NCBI GenBank assembly: GCA_001890945.1 | Contig: MLAX01000002.1 | Coordinates: forward strand, 682,001 to 746,000 | Source of the DNA: Alphaproteobacteria bacterium AO1-B | GTDB lineage: Bacteria; Pseudomonadota; Alphaproteobacteria; Rhizobiales; Stappiaceae | Direction of reading: 5' to 3' | DNA length: 64,000 nucleotides | Shown here: positions 47,725 through 57,997 of the stretch, one piece after another | Layout: every line of letters starts with the position of its first letter | Position numbering within the stretch: position 1 is the first letter of the stretch | Notes under the pieces: model-generated | Told to the model about the DNA's origin: nothing | Databases searched by the model: none | What the model saw: the letters and a program-made list of their open reading frames with translations, nothing else | Made by a program: the position numbers and the translations under genes

Positions 47725-48981
47725 ATGACCGCAGCTGCCCGCGAAATTTACGATCAGGCCCTTGGCTTTGAAGCAAATGGCGATCTCCTTAGAGCCAAGA
47801 CCGGCTATTTGCGCGCCAGTGACATGCTTCCCCATGATACTGAGATTGCCTATCGGGCGGCCTCGGCATTGCTGCGGACCGGCGAACTTGAAGAAGCGCA
47901 GTCCCGTTTGCGCCGACTCATCTTTGCCGACCCCAGCCATATCAATGCCCGGTCCAGCCTCGCCAATTGCCAGTTGCTTATGAACGATTTGGAGTTGGCC
48001 GAAAGCAATTTCAGGGAGGTTCTGGACCGGGATCCGGACCATAAGAACGCGTTGTTCGGACTGTCCAATCTTCTTTTAAAACGTGAACAGGCGCGGCTTG
48101 CCGCGCCCTATGCGCAGCGGTTGTCAGCACTGTTACCCAACAGCCCCGCAGCGCAGACGGTTGTGGCTGAGGTTTTGGAGAAGGGCGGACAGGCACCGCA
48201 GGCAGTGGCTGCGTATCGGAAACTCCTAAAGGGTGTACCAAATCATATTCCCGCGCTGCTTGGCCTTGCCCGAACGTTGTTAAAATCGAAGCGCTACGAT
48301 GACGTCATATCTTTGGCGGTCAGGGCTGCCGAGCAAGACGCAGATAATTCCGATGCGTTTGACATGCTGAGCCAGGCCTTAGAAGGCCGCGGCGATTTGG
48401 AAGATGCTCTTGAGGCCGGGACGGAAGCCCTCCGCCTTGCGCCGGGTAACACTGAATTGGTGACCCGTTTGAGCGTCATTTGCCGCAAGCTCGGCAAATT
48501 CGGCGCAGCGCTTCGTTACGCTCTGCAGGCGGTTGACGCAAATCCGGAAAGCCGCGGCCCGGCAAATGCGCTTGGCGCGGCGCTTGCCGCGATGAAGTTC
48601 CCGAACCAAGCCCGCGTGGTTCTGACTTCGGGCAACGGCAAAGACCTGGATCCGGAAATTCGCATGCTGGTTGAAAAGCTGATCAAGGCATCGGAGGGTG
48701 CTGCAAAATCAACCAAGAGCACTTCGGCCAGTTTCGACAATTCCGGCAATAATGCAGCGCAGAGCTCGGAACCAGACAAAGAAACAGCGGAAATCAACAA
48801 CGCAGCAGAGACGGCTGCGTACGGCGTTTCCGTCGATGGTACGGAAGCAAAACAAACGGAATCCGGAGACAAGACCGAAGCAATTCAGTTTTCCGGAGAC
48901 GGTGAAAAACCGAAATTCGGCGCAAGCCCGGACGAACCTTTGCCGAATGTGCTCGGGCTCAGCCGAAGAGACGTGTCCTAA
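47725..48981 (+). CDS. Tetratricopeptide repeat protein
   Basis: A 418-residue soluble protein. Residues ~1-310 are about eight TPR units (for example AREIYDQALGFEANGDLLRA, LANCQLLMNDLELAESNFRE, LLGLARTLLKSKRYDDVISL), a scaffold for protein contacts. Residues ~320-418 are low complexity, rich in Ser, Thr, Asn, Glu and Lys, and probably disordered. There is no leader and no enzyme motif. Function is unknown. It converges on the RsmB-type gene with six bases between stops. Confidence 0.8.
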   Translation: MTAAAREIYDQALGFEANGDLLRAKTGYLRASDMLPHDTEIAYRAASALLRTGELEEAQSRLRRLIFADPSHINARSSLANCQLLMNDLELAESNFREVLDRDPDHKNALFGLSNLLLKREQARLAAPYAQRLSALLPNSPAAQTVVAEVLEKGGQAPQAVAAYRKLLKGVPNHIPALLGLARTLLKSKRYDDVISLAVRAAEQDADNSDAFDMLSQALEGRGDLEDALEAGTEALRLAPGNTELVTRLSVICRKLGKFGAALRYALQAVDANPESRGPANALGAALAAMKFPNQARVVLTSGNGKDLDPEIRMLVEKLIKASEGAAKSTKSTSASFDNSGNNAAQSSEPDKETAEINNAAETAAYGVSVDGTEAKQTESGDKTEAIQFSGDGEKPKFGASPDEPLPNVLGLSRRDVS

Positions 48982-48987
48982 AGGTCT

Positions 48988-50280
48988 TTACGCAGTCCGC
49001 TGCAGGATCGCGATGAAGAAGCCATCCGTCTTGGTGGATGCAGGCGTCAAGGTCAGGTCACCGCGCTCGGTGACATAGGCTGGAACCGTCTTGCCCGGCA
49101 GCATTGCAGTCCAGACATCCAGTGCAGAGACAGACGCAAAGTCCGGATTTTCGGAGAGAAACCGGCTGATTTGGTCGGCATTTTCTTCTGGAAGCAAGGA
49201 GCATGTTGCATAGACCAATCGTCCGCCAACCTTCACATACTCTTTTGCATTATCAAATACATGCACCTGATCGCTCATGCGATCGTTGAGCGCCTTTTCC
49301 GTCAGTTTCCATTTTGAATCCGGCCGGCGGCGCCAGACACCGGTGCCCGTGCATGGCGCATCAATGAAGACAAGATCCATCTGGCTTTTCAGATCGTCCA
49401 ACGTGGAGCTCGCGGGATCACGAACCTGTATGTTGCGGACACCGGCCCGCTGCAGCCGTTCATGGATCGGAGCCAAACGCAAACGATCTGCGTCATAGGC
49501 GTAGAGCTGACCCTTGTTCTCCATTGCAGCAGCCAGCGCTAACGTCTTGCCACCACCGCCTGCACAATAATCCAAAACCTGTTGTCCCGGCTGTGCCCCT
49601 GCCAGCAAGGCTGCAAGCTGACTGGCCTCATCCTGAAGGTCGAACCAGCCTTTGCGGTAACCCTCTTCGGCTTGAACATGCGGCATCCGGCCAAGACCCG
49701 GCTTTGCTTCAATCCGCATTCCAAGTGGCGACAGACCGGTCTCTTGGGCACCTGCATGGCTGAGTTTTTTCAAGAGTTTTGCGCGATCCGACTTCAGGGT
49801 GTTCACCCGCATATCGACCGGTGCGCGGTGCGCAAGGGCCCGGCCCTCGGCAACCGCATTGTCGCCAAAAACCGCGGAGAATGTGGGCCACAGCCATTCG
49901 GGCACATCGGCCGCCTGCCACGGCTGCAAATCGTTCGGCACAGGCGCGGCAAGGCGGTCTGCCTCAGCGTCGGTCAAAGACTCGGGTGCATACCGGTCTT
50001 TACTCAATACGGTGATCAGCGCCTGAAGACCTTTGTCCCAAGTCAGCACATAGGTCGCGAGCGCCAGTGCGCGCGGACTGTCGTCCTGCATTTGAGCTGA
50101 CAAAGAGGCCCGGTTGCGAAGAGCGTCAAAGACGAGATTGCCAATGACGGTGCGATCTCCCGACCCGGCAAACCGGTGCGCAGATCCCCACTCTTTCAAG
50201 GCAACCTGGACCGGCCGATGACGGCGTTCCACTTCGTCCAAGACTTCAATTGCCGCCGCGAGGCGTCCGCCGTCTTTCAT
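48988..50280 (-). CDS. RsmB/NOP family RNA (cytosine-5) methyltransferase
   Basis: A 430-residue m5C RNA methyltransferase. The SAM motif is LDYCAGGGGKTLALAAAM; the two catalytic cysteines lie in FIDAPCTGTGVWRRRPD (motif IV) and LVYATCSLLPEENADQI (motif VI). The N-terminal ~140 residues are helical, as in RsmB-like proteins. It probably modifies 16S rRNA, although a tRNA target cannot be excluded. It follows guaB on the same strand with 57 bases between and could share its transcript. Confidence 0.9.
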   Translation of the reverse strand: MKDGGRLAAAIEVLDEVERRHRPVQVALKEWGSAHRFAGSGDRTVIGNLVFDALRNRASLSAQMQDDSPRALALATYVLTWDKGLQALITVLSKDRYAPESLTDAEADRLAAPVPNDLQPWQAADVPEWLWPTFSAVFGDNAVAEGRALAHRAPVDMRVNTLKSDRAKLLKKLSHAGAQETGLSPLGMRIEAKPGLGRMPHVQAEEGYRKGWFDLQDEASQLAALLAGAQPGQQVLDYCAGGGGKTLALAAAMENKGQLYAYDADRLRLAPIHERLQRAGVRNIQVRDPASSTLDDLKSQMDLVFIDAPCTGTGVWRRRPDSKWKLTEKALNDRMSDQVHVFDNAKEYVKVGGRLVYATCSLLPEENADQISRFLSENPDFASVSALDVWTAMLPGKTVPAYVTERGDLTLTPASTKTDGFFIAILQRTA

Positions 50281-50337
50281 TGCTTACCCTTTGAAAAGAG
50301 CCGATATCAGATCGGCTCCTTCGATATGTACAGTCGA

Positions 50338-51879
<1,542 letters not shown>

Positions 51880-51961
51880 TTAGGAGAGCCTGCATCTTGT
51901 CGAGTCGCTTCGGCTGTGCCGGAGAAGTTGGCGCGGGTGAATAACATGCAGGTGACAGAAT

Positions 51962-51987
51962 GAAAAGGGCCTGTTCGAACAGGCCCT
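51962..51987 (-). terminator. Rho-independent terminator of rlmE
   Basis: AGGGCCTGTTC/GAACAGGCCCT is a perfect inverted repeat. On the minus strand it is followed by TTTTCATT, 41 bases after the rlmE stop. Confidence 0.85.
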
Positions 51988-52028
51988 GCACTTTCCATCG
52001 CCGTTGTTTCCAAACACTGCTTTTGAGT

Positions 52029-52739
52029 TCAGTCTGCAGGCAGGTCGCTGCCGCGGAAACCCTTGGCAATCACATAGAGCTCCGGGCTTTCTTTCCGGCT
52101 TGCAGGAGGTTTCAGGTGCGCAACGGATTTGAACTCCCGCTTCAACTCCTGAAGCATGGCGTTCTCGGTCCCGCCACGGAACACTTTGGCCAAGAAAGAC
52201 CCGCCGGGAACGAGATTACGGCGCGCAAAGTCAATCGCGATCTCAAAGAGATGCGTGGTGCGCAAATGGTCAGTTTGTTTATGACCTGTTGTCGGTGCCG
52301 CCATATCCGACAGGACAACATCCGGTTTGTGTCCGCCGAGTGCCTCCATCAATGCTGCCGGTGCGTCGTCATCCAGAAAGTCTTTTTTGAGGAACACCGC
52401 ACCGCGCACGTGATCCATATCCAGATAGTCGATCCCGACGACCTTTGGAGACTCGACCGTCGACTTGACCCGGTCGACTGCAATCTGACACCAGCCGCCC
52501 GGCGCACAGCCCAAGTCCACCACCCGGTACCCGGGTTTCAAGAGCTTGTGCTTATCGTCGATCTCGATCAGCTTGTAAGCGGCACGGGACCGGTAGCCGT
52601 CAATTTTGGCGCGCCGGACATACGGATCGTTCAATTGCCGCGAGAGCCAGCGGGTCGACGATTCCCGCCGCCCGGCCGCCGTCTTGACCTTGACGTGCAT
52701 ACCGCGGTCACCAGATCCCCGTTTTTTCGATCCACTCAT
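52029..52739 (-). CDS. rlmE: 23S rRNA (uridine-2'-O-)-methyltransferase RlmE (FtsJ/RrmJ)
   Basis: A 236-residue 2'-O-methyltransferase for U2552 of 23S rRNA. The SAM motif is [37 protein letters not shown] is the family's motif [11 protein letters not shown] and [12 protein letters not shown] supply the catalytic Lys and Glu region. The N-terminus is basic ([12 protein letters not shown]). The start at 52739 shares one base with the stop of the ppx gene (TAATG), so the two are translationally coupled. Confidence 0.94.
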   Translation of the reverse strand: MSGSKKRGSGDRGMHVKVKTAAGRRESSTRWLSRQLNDPYVRRAKIDGYRSRAAYKLIEIDDKHKLLKPGYRVVDLGCAPGGWCQIAVDRVKSTVESPKVVGIDYLDMDHVRGAVFLKKDFLDDDAPAALMEALGGHKPDVVLSDMAAPTTGHKQTDHLRTTHLFEIAIDFARRNLVPGGSFLAKVFRGGTENAMLQELKREFKSVAHLKPPASRKESPELYVIAKGFRGSDLPAD

Positions 52740-54478
52740 TATCTGTTCCTCGGACGGCCACGTCCTTGCCGCGGCCCGTTTTTCCTGCGCGCCCATACAC
52801 CGTCGGCCGCCATCAACTCGGTCAAGATGCCCTCGCGCAACCCGCGGTCCGCAACGCGCAATCTCGGGCAACTCCAGCGCCGCCGGATGGCCTCCAAAAT
52901 CGCACAGCCGGCCAGCACCAGGTCGGCCCGGTCTTCGCCGATGCAAGGATTGCTGACGCGCGCCTCATACGGCATGTCGCGCAGCTGATCAATCATACCG
53001 CCGACTTGCGTGTCTTCCAGCCAGGTGCCGTCGACGCGCCGGCGATCGTAGCGCCGGAGCCCAAGATGAACCCCGGCCAGAGTTGTTACCGTGCCCGAGG
53101 TACCAAGCATATGAACCTTGCCGGAGGAGATTGCTTCTGAGAGATCATCTGCAAGGTTGAACTCGGCCAGATGATCAGCGGCATCGTCCACCATCGCCTC
53201 AAAGATGTCCGGTGTGACATGAACGCCGCCGTGCCGCTCGGCCAGATTGACAACACCAACCGGCAAGGAGATCCAGGACCGGATGAACCGCGTCAGTGCA
53301 TATCCGCGCGCGCCGCATCTGTTGCGCAGATCGAGCCAGACGATTTCAGAAGAGCCACCGCCGATATCAAACAAAATGACGCCGTCGGCATCATGATCAA
53401 CCAGGGATGCACATCCTGCCACGGCTAGCCGTGCTTCGGTTTCCCGATTGACGATTTCCAAGGCGAGGCCGGTCTCAGCCTGAACACGCGAAATGAAGTC
53501 TGCCCCGTTTTCGGCCGCCCGGCAGGCTTCCGTTGCGATCAGACGGGACCGTTCGACGCCGCGTTCCGCCAGCTTGCGATGGCACTGGGCCAACGCATCA
53601 ATGGCGCGGTCCATGGCCGCATCGCCAAGCCGCCGGTGTGCGCCGACCCCTTCCCCGAGCCGCACGATCCGAGAATAGGCATCGACGACGCGAAAACCAC
53701 GTTCTTCGGGACGCGCGATTAGCAACCGGCAATTGTTCGTTCCAAGATCGAGTGCAGCATAAAGAGGCGCATTGCCGGATGCGTGCACTGAATGACGGCG
53801 ATGTCCGTTCCGAAGGCCTTCCGGACCGCGCGTGCGAGGGCGGCGAATAGGTTGCTGTTCACGTCCGGACGGTTCTGGCGGACGCGGTCCTCCGTCCGGT
53901 TTAGGCACGCCATTCAAAGGTCTGGAAAGCTGCGGATCCGCTCCGGTCTCAGTTTCAACAGCCGGTGTTTCCTGGTCGGTGTGCGCAGCTTGACCACGAT
54001 TCTTTTTAGCTTGCCAACGTTTGCGGCCCCGCCGGTTGGCAGCTTTTTTGCCCTTCGCAGAGGGAGCCCCCTCGGACAGCGGCGCATCTTTCCCAGCGAT
54101 AGCTGCATTCATATGTGCGTTTGTTTGCGCTTCCGGATTCGCAGTCCCGCTTTGCGCCGACCGTCGGCGGCCGCGCCGCTTTTTCTTCCGATGGGACGGG
54201 TTCACCGTCCCAGCATCTTTGATGCCGTTCGCCGTGTTGGCGTCAGCTTGTCTGGTCTGCCCGGCCGCTTGAGAGACACTTGTGGCGTCATATCCACTCG
54301 AAGGAGCTTGGCCGTCCGGCCTGTTGCCCTCCCGACCCTGTGCTCCTGAACCCTGACCGGACCGGTTTTTCCGGCGCCGTCGGTTTCGTCCCTTGCGCTC
54401 GTTGAGCGCTGCGTTTTGTCCGGACACATCAGGGGCACGTCGCCCGGATTCGGGCGGTTCCTGACCTGAATGAGTCAC
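52739..54478 (-). CDS. Ppx/GppA phosphatase with long basic N-terminal extension
   Basis: A 579-residue protein. Residues ~238-579 are a complete Ppx/GppA domain (exopolyphosphatase or pppGpp phosphatase): [53 protein letters not shown] and [17 protein letters not shown]. Residues 1-235 are low complexity and very basic, with three Arg/Lys blocks ([38 protein letters not shown]) in Gly/Gln/Ala/Pro-rich sequence. The start is a GTG at 54478 with AAAGG seven bases upstream. Coupling to rlmE suggests a link to RNA or the ribosome, which is inference. Confidence 0.85.
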   Translation of the reverse strand: MTHSGQEPPESGRRAPDVSGQNAALNERKGRNRRRRKNRSGQGSGAQGREGNRPDGQAPSSGYDATSVSQAAGQTRQADANTANGIKDAGTVNPSHRKKKRRGRRRSAQSGTANPEAQTNAHMNAAIAGKDAPLSEGAPSAKGKKAANRRGRKRWQAKKNRGQAAHTDQETPAVETETGADPQLSRPLNGVPKPDGGPRPPEPSGREQQPIRRPRTRGPEGLRNGHRRHSVHASGNAPLYAALDLGTNNCRLLIARPEERGFRVVDAYSRIVRLGEGVGAHRRLGDAAMDRAIDALAQCHRKLAERGVERSRLIATEACRAAENGADFISRVQAETGLALEIVNRETEARLAVAGCASLVDHDADGVILFDIGGGSSEIVWLDLRNRCGARGYALTRFIRSWISLPVGVVNLAERHGGVHVTPDIFEAMVDDAADHLAEFNLADDLSEAISSGKVHMLGTSGTVTTLAGVHLGLRRYDRRRVDGTWLEDTQVGGMIDQLRDMPYEARVSNPCIGEDRADLVLAGCAILEAIRRRWSCPRLRVADRGLREGILTELMAADGVWARRKNGPRQGRGRPRNR

Positions 54479-54773
54479 GTTTTTGCCTTTCGATGCCTCA
54501 GGTATATGCGCGTTTCAGCGCGCCACGCACCCGGAGCAAGTCCTTTAGTTGGGAAAACTGTATCAGGTTGACCGCCGCTCGAAAAGAACCCCGCTTGGCA
54601 AATTCTCTAAAAGACGGCAGGCTGTTCTGCAGGTGTGCAAGGTCCGCGGACTTTTGTGATCAAAAAAGCTAAAACTTGCTCTTGCATTTGAGGGGCGGTT
54701 GGATGTATACGCCCCTCACCATTCGGGATGCCCACCGTGCGCTTCCGCCCGCACCAACATGCGTGGCCCGGAT

Positions 54774-54847
54774 TGGGGAATAGGTTAACGGTAGACCCGC
54801 AGACTCTGACTCTGTTAGTCCTGGTTCGAATCCAGGTTCCCCAGCCA
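54774..54847 (+). tRNA. tRNA-Gln (anticodon CTG)
   Basis: A full cloverleaf. The acceptor stem is TGGGGAA / TTCCCCA with discriminator G and an encoded CCA. The D arm is GGT...ACC. The anticodon stem GCAGA/TCTGT holds the loop CTCTGAC, so the anticodon is CTG, which reads CAG. The T arm is CCTGG-TTCGAAT-CCAGG. Confidence 0.95.
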
Positions 54848-55232
54848 ATTATTCTGTAAGTCATCGATTTTGCGTTATTCTATCCTGTTCCGGATCGAAT
54901 TTCGGCAATTTATTCAACTGGCACACAAAACCAGACCCCAGAAGTTTTGCGTCTTGTCATAGCATCACTGTTGGGGAATTGGGCAAAGGTCCCGTCGGCA
55001 AACTCTCAGAACCTCATGCGTGTTGGCAAGGCTTGGTACCGGCGACCACACTTTCATGATTCACTTTTGAACTAAGATCCAAACCACACGCTTCCATTGA
55101 GCATTAAACCGTCGTGCTCTTTAATTTCAGTACGCAAAGCACGCAGTTAGGTGGAGACATGTGCCCTTCAGAAGGACCCGAAGTGCACGCCAGTTACCGG
55201 TCATGTCCGCAGCAAAAACTGTTCTTCCAAGA
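54848..55232. other. Intergenic region after tRNA-Gln
   Basis: About 385 bases between the tRNA and the end of the exporter gene. I see no convincing ORF (a frame at 55114 is mostly antisense to the exporter), no repeat of the tRNA 3' end, no integrase remnant and no clear terminator. It is AT-richer than the flanks. Confidence 0.5.
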
Positions 55233-55964
55233 TCAGCCAGACACCGACTTAGCTATTAGCAGCACCGATCCGGTGGAGGCGATGGAGAGCATCAGGATGC
55301 GCCCCGCCGCCTGCGTCATGAACCTTCGTGCCCAACGCCCAAAACCGTACCCGATCAGCAGCCCCGGAAATAGCAACAGGCCATCCAATGCCAGACGGAC
55401 ATTGAACACCCCCACATAAGCAAGCGCACAAAGAGAAGTGATGTAGGAAAACGTGAAAACCAAAGCCATGGTCGGGCGCGTTTTTTCCAATGGCTCGTTT
55501 TGGTACATGATAACAAGCGGGGCACCTGGAATGCCTGATGTTGATCCCATGATGCCGACGGCCACGCCGCATATGGAGAGGTTTCGAGGTGTGAATGGCG
55601 GCGCCTTTGCAAAGATCGAAATTGCAACGGCCAGCAGTATCAAGCTCGCAAACACGACAGCCATGCTGTCCCCAGGAATGCGGCTCAGGATGGCAGCACC
55701 GATGAGTGTGCCGAACAGAATGGCCGGACCAAGCGCCAAGATCTCGCGGCGAACGACATGAGATCTCCCATCCCCAAGCATGACGACAGACAAAAAGAGA
55801 TTGATGAACAACATCGGCCCCGGCACGAAACTGATGCTCACAAGCGCCAGCAACGGCGCGGCAATCATCGCGAACCCCATGCCGGTGGAAGTCTGGACCA
55901 AAGCGGCGATCACGACGGCGCAATTTGCCAAAAAGAATGCATCCAGTGCGTGACTCACTTCCAC
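55233..55964 (-). CDS. TauE/SafE (TSUP) family exporter, probable sulfite exporter
   Basis: A 243-residue membrane protein with about seven or eight spans. Paired family repeats are visible: ALVQTSTGMGFAMIAAPLLAL in the first half and VGIMGSTSGIPGAPLVIMYQ in the second. TSUP proteins near sulfonate genes are thought to export the sulfite or sulfate released by desulfonation. The start is a GTG at 55964 with GGGAG seven bases upstream; a longer frame to 56060 would add non-hydrophobic sequence. It lies downstream of xsc on the same strand, separated by 214 bases and a hairpin. Confidence 0.83.
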   Translation of the reverse strand: MEVSHALDAFFLANCAVVIAALVQTSTGMGFAMIAAPLLALVSISFVPGPMLFINLFLSVVMLGDGRSHVVRREILALGPAILFGTLIGAAILSRIPGDSMAVVFASLILLAVAISIFAKAPPFTPRNLSICGVAVGIMGSTSGIPGAPLVIMYQNEPLEKTRPTMALVFTFSYITSLCALAYVGVFNVRLALDGLLLFPGLLIGYGFGRWARRFMTQAAGRILMLSIASTGSVLLIAKSVSG

Positions 55965-56122
55965 GAAAAGGCTCCCTGTCCTGTCTTCAACCTCTTGGTT
56001 CCAGACAGCTGTTCCACCGCCACCGGACCAGACCCGTTGATTTGATTGGGGTACAAACACCCAGACAAAGCGGTTTGCGCGCTTTCAAAACCCGAGCTGG
56101 GAGCTGTGAACCTTAAAATGGC

Positions 56123-56153
56123 GGCGCGCGCAGACTTTCTGTGAGCGCGCGCC
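56123..56153 (-). terminator. GC-rich hairpin after xsc, probable terminator
   Basis: GGCGCGCGC, 13-base loop, GCGCGCGCC: a perfect 9-bp stem 25 bases past the xsc stop. On the minus strand it is followed by GCCATTTTAA, on the plus strand by TTTTCTG. It may separate xsc from the exporter gene, or only reduce read-through. Confidence 0.55.
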
Positions 56154-56178
56154 TTTTCTGCCACTTGTTCGCGACGGG

Positions 56179-57951
56179 TTAGACCGCCTGCTCCATCATA
56201 TCCGCAGGATCGATGCCGGCGACGCCAACCGGTTTTTTCATTGCGTCACGGCGGAAGGGTTCTCCCAATTCCTGATTGATCATCGCCTCGATCAACGTTG
56301 TTTTTCCGGCCTTTTGATCTTCAAGTGCCTGATTCAGAGCATCGGTCAGTTCTTGCATGGTGCGGGCAACAACGCCTTTCAATCCGCAAGACTGGGCAAT
56401 CCCTGCATAAGAGACGCCTTCATCAAGTTCCGTGCCGACAAAGTTGTCGTCAAACCAGAGCGTCGAGTTTCGTTTTTCCGCGCCCCACTGGTAATTGCGG
56501 AAAACGATCTGGGTGATTGCCGGCCATTCGCCGCGTCCGATCGCAGTCAGTTCGTTGACAGCGATGCCAAAAGCACCGTCGCCTGCAAAGCCCACGACGG
56601 GCACATCCGGGCAACCGATCTTGGCTCCGACAATTGATGGCAAACCGTAGCCGCACGGGCCAAAGAGCCCTGGCGCGAGGTATTTGCGGCCCTCTTCGAA
56701 GGACGGGTAGGCATTGCCAATTGCGCAGTTGTTGCCAATGTCGGACGAGATAATCGCCTCTTTCGGCAACGCTGCCTGGATTGCACGCCATGCCATACGC
56801 GGGCTCATCCAATCCGGCTTAGCCGCACGTGCGCGTTCATTCCATGTTGTCCCTGGATCGTCATCCTCATGATCCATCGAAGACAATTGCTGCGCCCAAC
56901 GGGACTTGACGAGCGAAACACGTGCCAACCGTTCCTCGCGTGCATCATTGCCAGCATTATCCGACAGGTTCGCCAGGATACCCTCCGCGACCTTTTTCGC
57001 GTCACCGACAATACCGACCGTGACCTTCTTGGTCAGACCGATCCGGTCTGGATTGATATCAACCTGAATGATTTTCGCATCCGTTGGCCAATACTCCATG
57101 CCGTAGCCAGGGAGCGTTGAGAACGGGTTTAATCGCGTACCGAGACAGAGAACGACGTCGGCCTCCTTGATCAGTTCCATACCGGCCTTCGACCCGTTGT
57201 ATCCCAGAGGCCCGGCAAAAAGCGGGTGCGAGCCCGGGAAGGCGTCGTTGTGCTGGTACCCCACACAAACAGGCGCCGAAAGGCGCTCAGCCAATGCAAC
57301 AGATGCAGGAATTGCGCCCGAGATGACCACCCCCGCACCATTCAAGATGACAGGATTTTTGGCGGAACTCAGAAGCTCGGCAGCCGCGGCAACAGAGTTT
57401 TCACCGCCCGGCGAAGCTTCGAAAACGATCGGATCGGGGATCTCAATGTCGACGACCTGTGTCCAGAAATCCCGCGGCAGATTGATCTGGGCCGGGCCAC
57501 TCAGGCGGCGGGCTTGCGAGATCACACGCGTCAGAACCTCGGCGACGCGCGTGGGGTCACGAACCTCTTCTTGATATGCCACCATATCTTCGAAAAGCTT
57601 CATCTGCTCGACTTCCTGAAAGCCGCCTTGCCCTATGGTCTTGTTCGCTGCTTGCGGAGTAACCAGCAAGAGCGGCGTGTGGTTCCAGTAGGCGGTTTTT
57701 ACTGCAGTTACGAAGTTGGTAATGCCCGGGCCGTTTTGCGCGATCATCATCGACATTTTGCCGGTAGCGCGCGTGTAGCCGTCAGCCATCATCCCAGCGC
57801 TGCCTTCGTGCGCGCAATCCCAGAAGGTAATGCCCGCAGTCGGAAAAAGGTCAGAGATCGGCATCATGGCAGATCCGATTATGCCGAAAGCATTTTTGAT
57901 ACCGTGGCGTTGGAGAACTTTGACGAAGGCTTCTTCAGTCGTCATTTTCAT
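56179..57951 (-). CDS. xsc: Sulfoacetaldehyde acetyltransferase
   Basis: A 590-residue thiamine-diphosphate enzyme. It cleaves sulfoacetaldehyde with phosphate to acetyl phosphate and sulfite, the desulfonation step for taurine and isethionate. The opening KMTTEEAFVKVLQRHGI and FGIIGSAMMPISDLFP, the cofactor Glu in CAHEGSAGMMADGYTR, and WNHTPLLLVTPQAANKTIGQ are diagnostic for Xsc and distinguish it from acetolactate synthase. The ThDP motif is AGDGAFGIAVNEL continuing to IVFRNYQWG. The start at 57951 has AAGGGAG upstream. It lies 46 bases after the GMC dehydrogenase gene. The usual companion pta is not in the window. Confidence 0.95.
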   Translation of the reverse strand: MKMTTEEAFVKVLQRHGIKNAFGIIGSAMMPISDLFPTAGITFWDCAHEGSAGMMADGYTRATGKMSMMIAQNGPGITNFVTAVKTAYWNHTPLLLVTPQAANKTIGQGGFQEVEQMKLFEDMVAYQEEVRDPTRVAEVLTRVISQARRLSGPAQINLPRDFWTQVVDIEIPDPIVFEASPGGENSVAAAAELLSSAKNPVILNGAGVVISGAIPASVALAERLSAPVCVGYQHNDAFPGSHPLFAGPLGYNGSKAGMELIKEADVVLCLGTRLNPFSTLPGYGMEYWPTDAKIIQVDINPDRIGLTKKVTVGIVGDAKKVAEGILANLSDNAGNDAREERLARVSLVKSRWAQQLSSMDHEDDDPGTTWNERARAAKPDWMSPRMAWRAIQAALPKEAIISSDIGNNCAIGNAYPSFEEGRKYLAPGLFGPCGYGLPSIVGAKIGCPDVPVVGFAGDGAFGIAVNELTAIGRGEWPAITQIVFRNYQWGAEKRNSTLWFDDNFVGTELDEGVSYAGIAQSCGLKGVVARTMQELTDALNQALEDQKAGKTTLIEAMINQELGEPFRRDAMKKPVGVAGIDPADMMEQAV

Positions 57952-57997
57952 GCTGTTACTCCCTTGGAGATGTACATTGGAACTGGAATTCGGGGCG

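Noticed and set aside
53792..54349. 185-codon open frame antisense to the basic extension of the Ppx/GppA gene
   Set aside because: The extension is low complexity, which makes antisense frames likely; no ribosome site or domain supports it.
54607..54864. 85-codon minus-strand frame covering tRNA-Gln
   Set aside because: The start of the translation (GWGTWIRTRTNRV) is the familiar artefact of translating the complement of a tRNA gene.
55114..55419. 101-codon plus-strand frame after tRNA-Gln
   Set aside because: More than half of it is antisense to the TauE/SafE gene and the rest shows no coding features.
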